Source: Nitrososphaerota archaeon
Lineage (GTDB): Archaea > Thermoproteota > Nitrososphaeria > Nitrososphaerales > Gagatemarchaeaceae
DNA length: 7,058 bases
Reading direction: 5' to 3'
Assembly: GCA_005877185.1 (NCBI GenBank)
Contig: VBPQ01000086.1
Span: forward strand, 5,524-12,581
Shown: positions 1 to 5,424 of the stretch, in pieces
Layout of the letters: each line of letters begins with the position of its first letter
Position numbering within the stretch: the stretch's first letter is position 1
Made by a program: the position numbers and the translations under genes
Notes under the pieces: generated by a model
Databases searched by the model: none
What the model was told of the DNA's origin: nothing
The model's input: only the letters and a program-made list of their open reading frames with translations

Positions 1-114
1 GGTCGCTCCACTGGCCACACGCTAAGTGAGGCTTCTTGGGGCTCAGGTGACTGGGTTGAACCCCCCTCTCTCTTCTCTGTCCTCGTAGGTCGAGTAGACC
101 CTAACTGGCATCAT

Positions 115-133
115 TTCGACTCTGAAAGTCGAA
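115..133. repeat. Perfect 7-bp inverted repeat (hairpin)
   Basis: TTCGACT and AGTCGAA flank a 5-base loop, four bases beyond the stop codon of the truncated transporter copy on the minus strand. It could act as a 3'-end hairpin for transcripts coming from the reductase. However, no T-tract follows on the minus strand, so a terminator role is only an inference. The rest of bases 1-137 shows no gene that I can support. Confidence 0.4.
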
Positions 134-137
134 TCAT

Positions 138-443
138 TCAGTAGAGCGAGGAAATGGCCTTCCCTAGGAGGTAGAGGATAGCTGCGGCTAGACCGCCTTT
201 TGCGGCCGACCTTACGCCACCCCTCCAGCTCAGCTGCGTGAGACTGAGTAGCTTGGTTGCACCGAGGACGAAGAGAGCTAGGAGGGAGAGGGTCGCCGAG
301 AGGAAGAGAGCTGTGAGGTAATCCAGCGAGAAGAGGTAGGGAAAGAGCGGGACCAGGGCGAAGAGCACGAACGCGCCACCCGCAGGTGAACGAACAGAAG
401 AATTGGTCGGGCTCAAGCCGATCCCCGAAGCCGGAGTGTCCAT
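138..443 (-). pseudogene. Truncated C-terminal copy of a VIT1/CCC1-like membrane protein
   Basis: From about residue 20 of this 101-codon frame to its end, it aligns with the last ~81 residues of the intact transporter at 4529-5257. By my hand count 62 of 81 positions are identical and most changes are hydrophobic for hydrophobic. It holds only the last three membrane helices (motifs FALVPLFPYLFSL, LALFVLGATK, LSWRGG). The N-terminal metal-entry helices and the cytoplasmic Glu-rich metal-binding domain are missing. Homology starts near base 395; the first ~17 codons up to the ATG at 443 are unrelated and lie inside the end of the reductase gene in another frame. There is no promoter of its own, so any expression would be by read-through from the reductase. 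I read it as a remnant of a diverged paralogue. A short expressed three-helix protein cannot be excluded, because the frame is still intact. Confidence 0.75.
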
Positions 444-988
444 TCTGTGAGACTGATGAGCAGCGTTCGAAGGATCTCTCGAAACTCCGAGTTGGTCAGT
501 TTCAGGTTGGCGTCAAAGTTCTCCTGTGCCCTAGCCACGAGCAGCTGGGGCTTGTTGATCGGGTACATGTTCAGGTCCACCATTATCTGCCTCAGGTGCA
601 GCTGGGCCCTCGCCCCGCCCCTCGGAGAGGTGGAAGCGCTCATGATCGCTGCCGGCTTGCCATCCCACGAGTTGTCCTCCACGGGCCTGTTCCCCCATTC
701 GATCGCGTTCTTCAGCACCGCGGTAATCGAGTAGTTGTGTTCAGGGGTGGCGAAGAGTACCGCCTCCGCACGTCTGATCTCCTCCTTGAACCTCATGACC
801 GGGGCTGGAATCTCGACCTCTATGTCCTGGTTGTAGAGAGGAAGGACGGAGACGTCGTACACTTCAAGAGCCGCGCCTTCGGGCAGCAATTCCTTAGCCG
901 CCTCGAGGAGGGCGGTGTTGTACGACCTCCTGCGAGCGCTGCCAGATATCCCGAGTATCCTGATGACCGGTTTCCCTACCTTTCTCAT
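413..988 (-). CDS. NADPH-dependent FMN reductase (flavodoxin-fold quinone/azo/metal reductase family)
   Basis: Cytosolic flavoprotein of the NADPH-dependent FMN reductase family (ChrR/azoreductase-like), which moves electrons from NAD(P)H through FMN to quinones, azo compounds or metal ions. The FMN phosphate loop is visible near the N-terminus (ILGISGSARRRSYN). The flavin-binding segment PEHNYSITAVLKNAIEW and the later GKPAAIMSAS...GGARAQ segment are also typical. The protein is 191 residues from this start, close to the family norm of about 180-190. An ATG at 1030 would add 14 atypical residues (MAACCSNGNDRGSL). I prefer the inner ATG because the TATA-like element at 1041-1049 would put the transcript start near 1020, after the outer ATG. 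The physiological substrate cannot be told from sequence. The truncated transporter copy follows immediately downstream with a 31-base frame overlap. Confidence 0.88.
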   Translation of the reverse strand: MRKVGKPVIRILGISGSARRRSYNTALLEAAKELLPEGAALEVYDVSVLPLYNQDIEVEIPAPVMRFKEEIRRAEAVLFATPEHNYSITAVLKNAIEWGNRPVEDNSWDGKPAAIMSASTSPRGGARAQLHLRQIMVDLNMYPINKPQLLVARAQENFDANLKLTNSEFREILRTLLISLTEWTLRLRGSA

Positions 989-1040
989 CAGCGAGCCACG
1001 GTCGTTCCCATTTGAGCAGCATGCAGCCATTAGCGGCCGG

Positions 1041-1049
1041 CATAATAAC
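1041..1049 (-). promoter_or_regulatory. TATA-like element for the FMN reductase
   Basis: On the minus strand this reads AGTTATTATG. It would place a transcription start near 1020, leaving a leader of about 30 bases before the ATG at 988. The match is weak to moderate and no BRE-like purines are obvious. Confidence 0.3.
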
Positions 1050-1177
1050 TATGAGACATGAGCACAAGCCGCAACCTGAATGCGCGACGAATGCCTCTCT
1101 GAAAAATACCCTCAGGGTAGCGTACCGACGCCCCGAAATAGCAAACACCTAAGACCAGGTGCACCGTCAATTCGTCC

Positions 1178-1318
1178 GTGTCAGCGAAATATTCGTCCGC
1201 CAAGGAGCGCCCTGCGTGCGATATTCACGGAATTAGGCTGAGCGAAACATCCCAAGGTCATTTCGAGTGTCCTGTCTGCGAGCTAGTCGCTGTGCGCCGT
1301 AAGAGAGTCAGGTGGTAG
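1178..1318 (+). CDS. Candidate 46-residue zinc-ribbon-like small protein
   Basis: A short frame starting with GTG and ending in TAG. It encodes a basic protein with two metal-ligand-like pairs: C14-D-I-H17 and C31-P-V-C34, spaced by 13 residues, in the context HFECPVCE. CPxC-type knuckles of this kind are common in small archaeal zinc-ribbon proteins. The C-terminus is rich in Arg/Lys (VRRKRVRW), which would suit nucleic-acid binding. The frame is open from 1142, but the GTG at 1178 is the only usable start I found. No good TATA box lies 25 bases upstream. The evidence is the motif alone in an otherwise gene-free 479-base stretch, so chance is possible. Function is unknown; a DNA- or RNA-binding accessory protein is one guess. 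Confidence 0.4.
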   Translation: MSAKYSSAKERPACDIHGIRLSETSQGHFECPVCELVAVRRKRVRW

Positions 1319-1482
1319 TCACGCTGGGGCTGGCTTTCGGCTGGTCACGCGTTCCGATTTGCCCAACAGAAGAACGCTTCGGGAGTCCTCCGACGCGCTC
1401 AATCGCGTCAGACAAACAGCTCGTCCCAAGAAGCGGTTTTGGAGTTACACTCCCTGCCTAGTCGCGCGGAGAGGCTCCAGGA
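1319..1482. other. Gene-free stretch upstream of HflX
   Basis: No coding frame or RNA gene is supported here. It contains a perfect 6-bp hairpin (GACGCG at 1392-1397, CGCGTC at 1404-1409) and a short direct repeat GTCACGC. Neither has a clear role. Confidence 0.35.
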
Positions 1483-1489
1483 TTTATAC
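1482..1489 (+). promoter_or_regulatory. TATA box of hflX (leaderless transcript)
   Basis: ATTTATAC is centred about 25 bases before the GTG at 1510. This is the normal archaeal TATA-to-start-site distance, so the transcript is predicted to begin at or next to the start codon. It supports both the GTG start and the archaeal assignment. Confidence 0.7.
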
Positions 1490-1509
1490 CCGGTTGACCG
1501 ACCGAAATC

Positions 1510-2574
1510 GTGGATAAGGCCACAGTCGTAACGTACCCTGACGAATTCGCGAAGAACGAGATCACAGAGTTAGCCAAGGCTGCGGGTTACTCGGTGGAAG
1601 CCTTAATCACGCAGAAACAGGTCGTGAAATCCGAGTATGGAGTCGGTGTGGGCAAGGCGCAGGAGCTCAAGGAGATCGTGAGCCAGAATGGATCGAAGAC
1701 GCTCATCATCGACGAGGAACTTACGTCCTCCCAAGCGAACAACCTCTCGAAGGTAACGCACGTGGAAGTTGTCGACCGAGACAGACTGATTCTCAACATC
1801 TTTGCGAAGAGGGCGGTTACCACCGAAGCCAAGCTCCAGGTTCAGCTAGCAGAACTTCGATACGAGATGCCGCGTGCGAGAGATGCGGTACGCTACTCAG
1901 TCAAGGGAGAGAGGGCGGGATTCTCTGGATTAGGGGAGTCGGCTGTGGACGTCAAGTTTAGAGCCCTGAAGCGTCGAATGACTACAATCAGAGAAAAGCT
2001 CGCGAGGGCTCGGTCGTACAGGACTATTCAGAGGACCGAGAGGAGAAAGCTCAACATGCCGTTCGTCTCGCTCGCCGGCTACACCAGCAGCGGAAAGACT
2101 ACGCTGTTCAACAGACTGGCTGCTGAATCGAAGGAGGAATCTCCGAATCTATTCACGACCCTGACCACGACGACCAGGGCGGTAAGTCTCGGTGATCCAA
2201 GAAAGAAGGTGATGCTCTCTGATACCGTGGGATTTGTTTCGAGGCTTCCGACGTACATGGTCGAGTCGTTCAAATCAACTCTGGAGGAGCTTACCTACGC
2301 GGACCTCATTCTCCTGCTCCTTGATGCGAGCGAGAGCGAACAAGCCCTGAGGATAAAGCTCACGAGCTGTCGGGACACGCTCAACGAACTCAAGGTCGAC
2401 CCCAAGAAGATCTTGGTGGTCCTCAATAAGATTGACCTTGTGAAGGAGCTAGGCTCAAGGCGCTTCGAGGAAGAGGACCTCTTCAGGGGTCTCTCCATCA
2501 CCAAAATCTCCGCGGTCCGGGGGGATGGGCTGCACCAGCTCAGGAATCACATCTTGAACACGACCTTCGGATGA
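1510..2574 (+). CDS. hflX: GTPase HflX, archaeal type
   Basis: Ribosome-associated GTPase of the HflX family (TRAFAC, Obg-HflX superfamily). Studied members bind the large ribosomal subunit and help split or rescue stalled ribosomes. The N-terminal HflX domain (about residues 1-110) shows the GVGK motif at 46-49 and FAKRAVTTEAKLQVQLAELRYEMPR. A basic helical linker follows (about 145-180). The G domain has the P-loop GYTSSGKT (190-197), G2 FTTLTTTTR (215-223, the usual DP replaced by TT), G3 DTVGF (238-242), G4 NKID (306-309) and G5 SA (334-335). The length of 354 residues, without a long C-terminal extension, fits archaeal members. The bacterial glycine-rich linker is shortened to a GERAGFSGLGES-type segment. 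The GTG start is favoured by a TATA box 25 bases upstream. The gene appears monocistronic; the next gene begins 286 bases away. Confidence 0.95.
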   Translation: MDKATVVTYPDEFAKNEITELAKAAGYSVEALITQKQVVKSEYGVGVGKAQELKEIVSQNGSKTLIIDEELTSSQANNLSKVTHVEVVDRDRLILNIFAKRAVTTEAKLQVQLAELRYEMPRARDAVRYSVKGERAGFSGLGESAVDVKFRALKRRMTTIREKLARARSYRTIQRTERRKLNMPFVSLAGYTSSGKTTLFNRLAAESKEESPNLFTTLTTTTRAVSLGDPRKKVMLSDTVGFVSRLPTYMVESFKSTLEELTYADLILLLLDASESEQALRIKLTSCRDTLNELKVDPKKILVVLNKIDLVKELGSRRFEEEDLFRGLSITKISAVRGDGLHQLRNHILNTTFG

Positions 2575-2790
2575 GATCTAGCACTCTGAGCTGGTTTGAC
2601 CCTCGACCAAACGTAGACTCATAAGGCGAAAAATTGGTGGCATCAAGAAGTCGGGTCGTCTCATCGAAAGGACAACCTGGCATGCAATTCTCTTCCGGTA
2701 TCACTGCTCTGCACTGCGGTGATCTGGACCGCCTATCGGTCCGGCCTTTGACGCCGCGTTACTTCGAGACCCGCCCCCAAAATGGAACGA

Positions 2791-2802
2791 GAATTCGAAT
2801 TC
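2791..2802. promoter_or_regulatory. Perfect 12-bp palindrome, candidate operator
   Basis: GAATTCGAATTC is its own reverse complement and ends about 8 bases before the TATA-like CATAAAT at 2809-2815. In archaea this position overlaps or borders the BRE/TFB contact region, where a dimeric activator or repressor could act. The role is an inference. Confidence 0.4.
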
Positions 2803-2807
2803 AGGAT

Positions 2808-2816
2808 TCATAAATC
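2808..2816 (+). promoter_or_regulatory. TATA box of the V4R gene
   Basis: TCATAAATC would place the transcript start near 2837, giving a leader of about 20-25 bases before the ATG at 2861. A GAGAGGA run ends two bases before the ATG, too close for a normal Shine-Dalgarno site. Confidence 0.5.
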
Positions 2817-2860
2817 AAATATTAGGAGCGGGCTCGCTATTTTCGAAAGGTCGAGAGGAA

Positions 2861-3508
2861 ATGCAAGAATCTGAGCCGGTCCAGCTTCCAAAGATTGAGG
2901 ATTTTTATGACCTGAGCTACGAAAGCGGCGAAATTCATCTTAGGGGAGTAAAGGGAAGAGCCTTCATATTGCCGACCAAGGCGTGGGCTACGCTACGAAA
3001 GTCAATTTCCTACCAATTCAAGGAGAACGCCATACCGTTCATGTCGCATGCTGGCTACGCCGTTGGAATATCATTCGTAGAGCAGACTCAGAAACTCGAG
3101 GGAAAGCCAAAGAAATTGCTGAGGATTCTGTTATCGATAGCCAAAACATCTGGTTGGGGGCATTTCTCAATCGAGGGTGATGCAGATAATGGTACCCAAC
3201 TAACCGTAATGGCCAAGAATTGCTCATTCTGCCATAACGAGTCGTCGACAGAGTCGCCCGTGTGCTACTTTCTTGTAGGATTCGTGAACGGTATGGTCGA
3301 TTACCTGTACGGCAAGCCTCACACGGCTACGGAGACGAGATGCGGTGGCATGGGAGGGGAGGTTTGCGAGATAGAGATCACGGAACTCCGCCCGGCGACG
3401 GAGGAGAAACTCGGGCGGGTGGCGATCGAGAGTGAGAAGGCGGTGAACTCCCTGACGACTTCCAGGCTTCCCCACCATCAATCCTTAATAGGGAGACGGG
3501 TCCATTAG
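2861..3508 (+). CDS. V4R-domain (4-vinyl reductase family) sensor-like protein
   Basis: 215-residue cytosolic protein whose C-terminal half is a V4R domain, the small-molecule-binding fold found in phenol sensors such as DmpR and MopR and in BchJ-like proteins. The segment VCYFLVGFVNGMVDYLYG and the later ETRCGGMGGEVCEIEI are diagnostic. C135, E158, C161 and C169 have the spacing (23, 3, 8) of the Cys-Glu-Cys-Cys zinc site known from MopR and DmpR, so zinc binding is likely. An extra CxxC pair (C121, C124) precedes it. The first ~100 residues are less conserved and the last ~38 form a charged, probably flexible tail. There is no DNA-binding or catalytic output domain, so it may work through a partner or as a binding protein. 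A 68-residue gene follows after 19 bases and is probably cotranscribed. The ligand cannot be deduced. Confidence 0.88.
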   Translation: MQESEPVQLPKIEDFYDLSYESGEIHLRGVKGRAFILPTKAWATLRKSISYQFKENAIPFMSHAGYAVGISFVEQTQKLEGKPKKLLRILLSIAKTSGWGHFSIEGDADNGTQLTVMAKNCSFCHNESSTESPVCYFLVGFVNGMVDYLYGKPHTATETRCGGMGGEVCEIEITELRPATEEKLGRVAIESEKAVNSLTTSRLPHHQSLIGRRVH

Positions 3509-3527
3509 ACCCTGGAGTTGTTGTTCT

Positions 3528-3734
3528 ATGGGAAATGATTATCTTTGGAAGAATGACGATCAATTGAACCATGTAGCACAGGTAAGGTATGCGCACGGTG
3601 ATGAACTGACCGACTTACCGGGTGTAACTGGAATTGGAATGGGAAAGGACCACATCATAGTGTACGTGACGAGTGAGTCGGTAGAAGTGCCAAAACAGAT
3701 AGACGACGTACCGATAGTCAAGATACGTAGATAA
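3528..3734 (+). CDS. Small conserved-looking protein of unknown function, 68 residues
   Basis: Starts at an ATG preceded by GGAG (3514-3517), which may serve as a ribosome-binding site, 19 bases after the V4R stop codon. It is probably the second gene of a V4R operon. The core, residues 30-47, reads LPGVTGIGMGKDHIIVYV and is followed by VPKQIDDVPIVKI. This looks like a compact beta-alpha-beta unit. Glycine-rich LPGVxGIG turns followed by a buried strand and a 'GvPV'-like strand occur in several small archaeal and bacterial domains, but I cannot name the family with certainty. There is no signal peptide, membrane helix or cysteine. It could be a partner or output subunit for the V4R protein; that rests on adjacency alone. 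Confidence 0.75.
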   Translation: MGNDYLWKNDDQLNHVAQVRYAHGDELTDLPGVTGIGMGKDHIIVYVTSESVEVPKQIDDVPIVKIRR

Positions 3735-3748
3735 CGGATTAGGTCCTT

Positions 3749-4130
3749 TCACTTCTCTGCCGTCGTGTCGGCCTTTCGGATAGTCTGACTAGTTGCTGCT
3801 CCAGTCGTAGTCGGCTTGGACTCGAAGTAGGCCCTTGTCTTTGACTGGCCATGAAATAGACAAGAACAAGGTTGACTACCACGGCGGGAAGAGCCCCCCC
3901 GGACCCCAGGTGTCCCGGGACGCTCATGATCGTGCCGCCATGACTATCCCGATGCTCAGCTTTCACCCCCCAGCTAGCACCTCGAAGGGCGCGCCGATCG
4001 CCGCGACTACAAGAATGAGACCCCCGACGGTGAAGAGGTCCCAAGGAGTCTGCGAGGTTGTGTATGTTACGTCGGTCCCGAACGAGACGAGCCTGTCCAC
4101 TCCGAAGAGGAGATGAACCTCAACCGCCAT
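3749..4130 (-). pseudogene. Decayed small membrane protein gene in three frames
   Basis: Coding-like sequence moves through all three minus-strand frames. Frame A starts at the ATG at 4130 and runs 55 codons to a TGA at 3963-3965, including the helix DLFTVGGLILVVAAIGAPF. It continues after the TGA as KLSIGIVMAARS, then meets a second TGA. A second frame supplies the helix GALPAVVVNLVLVYFMAS after a run of seven G. A third supplies a polar C-terminus, RAYFESKPTTTGAATSQ..., ending at TGA 3749-3751. Joined together, these would give a membrane protein of roughly 125 residues with two or three helices and a short polar tail. G/C-rich third positions in each piece support this reading. Alternatives are a real 55-residue protein (3963-4130) with unrelated sequence behind it, or sequence errors in the homopolymer runs. 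The family is not recognised, and no TATA box is visible upstream. Confidence 0.45.
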
Positions 4131-4220
4131 CGATGAGCGAATCCTCTCGGGAGAAGGAGGACGACGGCCAAGACAGTGAGGCTTCTCGGCCGCCTCTTCT
4201 CTAAGGACTGAATCTGACGC

Positions 4221-4535
4221 ATGGCGTCGGGCGCGGCCATTGGAGATTTGAATCTGGGAGGGGCAGACTTATCGGCACCCTTAAATTCCCAGGCAGGCGA
4301 GTTTGACCCGTTGAAACCCATCCTCATGGCTGCTGGAGCATTCTTGCTGGTTCTGGGCGTAACGATGATTACAGCAAGTACAGCCCTGGTTGTTTCTTTT
4401 GGGCTTGCCCAGAATTCCAGCAATACCTCCCTCCTGACGACGATCGGAGTGGTCCTCGCCGCTGTCGGCGCGGCTGTTCTCGCCTACGGCGTTGGGGCAA
4501 GAGCGGGCGGAGGAAATCCGATGCCCTCTCAGTAG
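4221..4535 (+). CDS. Small two-helix membrane protein, unknown function
   Basis: 104 residues, with a polar N-terminus (about 1-31, rich in Gly, Ala and Asp) and two hydrophobic helices. The first is at about 32-60 (ILMAAGAFLLVLGVTMI and onward) and the second at about 70-93 (LLTTIGVVLAAVGAAVLAYG). A short Gly/Arg tail ends in NPMPSQ. There is no cleavable signal and no Cys or His cluster. The start follows only a weak AT element (TCTAAG at 4200-4205), so promoter evidence is poor. It converges on the VIT1/CCC1-like gene, and the two stop codons overlap within 4529-4535, implying mutual transcriptional interference or a shared 3' end. I do not recognise the family. Small two-helix proteins of this type are common in archaea and mostly uncharacterised. 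Confidence 0.72.
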   Translation: MASGAAIGDLNLGGADLSAPLNSQAGEFDPLKPILMAAGAFLLVLGVTMITASTALVVSFGLAQNSSNTSLLTTIGVVLAAVGAAVLAYGVGARAGGGNPMPSQ

Positions 4536-5257
4536 ACGGAAGAGAGAGCCCTGCCGACTACGTAGAGAACGGCCGCGGCTAGACCGCCGATTGCTGCCGA
4601 CCTGAGCCCACCTCTCCAGCTCAGATGCGAAAGGCCGACGACCTTTGTTGCACCGAGCACGAAGAGGGCCAGGATGGAGAGGGTCGCCGAAAGCAAGAGG
4701 GTTGTGAGGTGGCCAAGTGAAAAGAGGTAAGGGAAGAGGGGCACCAGTGCGAAGAGCAGGAAGGCGCCTCCGGCGGAAGCCGAGCGAGCGAGAGGGTGCG
4801 AGGTAAGCTCCTCCACGTGGAGGTGCAGCTCATGCGTGAGTTGAGCCCTGAGCCACATCTCCTTGTTCCTGACAAGCCTGGCCATGATCACGTCGACTTC
4901 CTGCTGCTTGTATCCCTCCTTCTTCAGAAGTTCTTCGAGCTCCTTCTTTTCTTCTTCAGGCTCGGTCTCTATCTCCATTCGCTCTCGGTCAATGTCAATC
5001 TTGAGGGAGTCGAGTTCGGCCCTCTGGGAGAGGTAGCTGCTGAAGAAAATTGAGATTGCACCCGCAATTGCGAAAGCCAGGCCAGCGAAGAGGATTGTTC
5101 GGAAATCGGCGCCCACTCCATTCAGGCCGGCGGTCGCGGCGACTTCTTCCATCACCCCGTCGCTCCCCCCGAGCACAATCTTGTCGACGATACGCCTCGC
5201 TCGAAGGTGCGGGTGCTTCTCTTCAGTTACCGCAGCCAAAGACGAATCGCCACACAA
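4529..5257 (-). CDS. VIT1/CCC1-like iron/manganese transporter family protein
   Basis: 242-residue integral membrane protein of the VIT1/CCC1 family, whose characterised members export Fe2+ or Mn2+ from the cytosol in exchange for protons. The N-terminal family signature IVLGGSDGVMEEVAATAGL (about residues 27-45) keeps the conserved DG in helix 1. Helix 2 lies at about 54-76. A cytoplasmic helical domain rich in Glu follows (about 78-150: ERMEIETEPEEEKKELEEL, then MARLVRNKEMW), matching the metal-binding domain of plant and archaeal members. Helices 3-5 occupy about 160-242 (LFALVPLFPYLF, LALFVLGATK, AAIGGLAAAVLYVVG). The start is a TTG; no ATG precedes helix 1. A TATA-like TTTATCC 25 bases upstream supports it, though the TTG at 5239 is possible. 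A truncated relative lies at 138-443. Transport of iron versus manganese cannot be decided. Confidence 0.87.
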   Translation of the reverse strand: MCGDSSLAAVTEEKHPHLRARRIVDKIVLGGSDGVMEEVAATAGLNGVGADFRTILFAGLAFAIAGAISIFFSSYLSQRAELDSLKIDIDRERMEIETEPEEEKKELEELLKKEGYKQQEVDVIMARLVRNKEMWLRAQLTHELHLHVEELTSHPLARSASAGGAFLLFALVPLFPYLFSLGHLTTLLLSATLSILALFVLGATKVVGLSHLSWRGGLRSAAIGGLAAAVLYVVGRALSSVY

Positions 5258-5269
5258 AATCGGGGTCTG

Positions 5270-5284
5270 TATATAGGGATAAAG
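5270..5284 (-). promoter_or_regulatory. TATA region of the VIT1/CCC1-like gene
   Basis: The minus strand reads CTTTATCCCTATATA. CTTTAT (5279-5284) sits about 25 bases before the TTG at 5257, consistent with a leaderless transcript. TATATA (5270-5275) would instead favour a start near 5248. Confidence 0.5.
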
Positions 5285-5306
5285 TGGTGATACGGAGGGA
5301 TAACAT

Positions 5307-5355
5307 CCTCATTTCACGGTTTACATTCGAAATCACGCTCGTCTTCGATTTCACG
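5307..5355. repeat. Three 12-bp direct repeats between divergent genes
   Basis: CCTCATTTCACG (5307-5318), TTCGAAATCACG (5326-5337) and TTCGATTTCACG (5344-5355) recur at intervals of 19 and 18 bases. Copies 2 and 3 match at 10 of 12 positions, copies 1 and 3 at 8 of 12. They lie upstream of the transporter promoter on one side and of the 40-residue gene promoter on the other. Such spacing suits iterated binding of a regulator. The regulator is unknown; a metal-responsive one would fit the transporter. Confidence 0.45.
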
Positions 5356-5389
5356 TAAACATGATAAGAATGAATTGTGTAAAAGCGTA

Positions 5390-5397
5390 AGTTTATC
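5390..5397 (+). promoter_or_regulatory. TATA box of the 40-residue membrane protein gene
   Basis: AGTTTATC is centred about 31 bases before the ATG at 5425, predicting a leader of roughly 6 bases. An AT-rich stretch with GTGTAAAAG precedes it. Confidence 0.5.
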
Positions 5398-5424
5398 TGC
5401 TCGGTCTTCGTAGTAGGGGGCGCT

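Larger units (their letters stand above)
2575..2860. other. Intergenic region between hflX and the V4R gene
   Basis: No convincing gene is seen. A weak GTTTG...CAAAC pairing follows the hflX stop. A perfect 6-bp stem, GGACCG/CGGTCC with a 5-base loop, lies at 2726-2742. A short AUG frame at 2682-2813 lacks any recognisable feature. The promoter region of the V4R gene occupies the last 70 bases. Confidence 0.35.

Noticed and set aside
1..75. tRNA-like GGGTTGAACCCCC near the left edge
   Set aside because: The stem is only three to four pairs and no acceptor, D or anticodon arms can be drawn on either strand.
386..1015. Long plus-strand frame of 209 codons
   Set aside because: It is antisense to the FMN reductase, whose family motifs are clear on the minus strand. 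Its translation is His/Arg/Val-rich and shows no motif.
894..1148. Minus-strand frame of 84 codons upstream of the reductase
   Set aside because: It overlaps the reductase N-terminus in another frame and has no recognisable domain; likely a shadow.
2682..2813. 43-codon AUG frame between hflX and the V4R gene
   Set aside because: No motif, no clear promoter and no codon-position bias. It also runs through the palindrome into the TATA box of the next gene.
3739..4044. Minus-strand 101-codon frame as an intact gene
   Set aside because: Only its middle (helix LPAVVVNLVLVYFMAS) looks coding. Its ends are Arg/Ser-rich, as expected for out-of-frame sequence, so it is described as part of a decayed gene instead.
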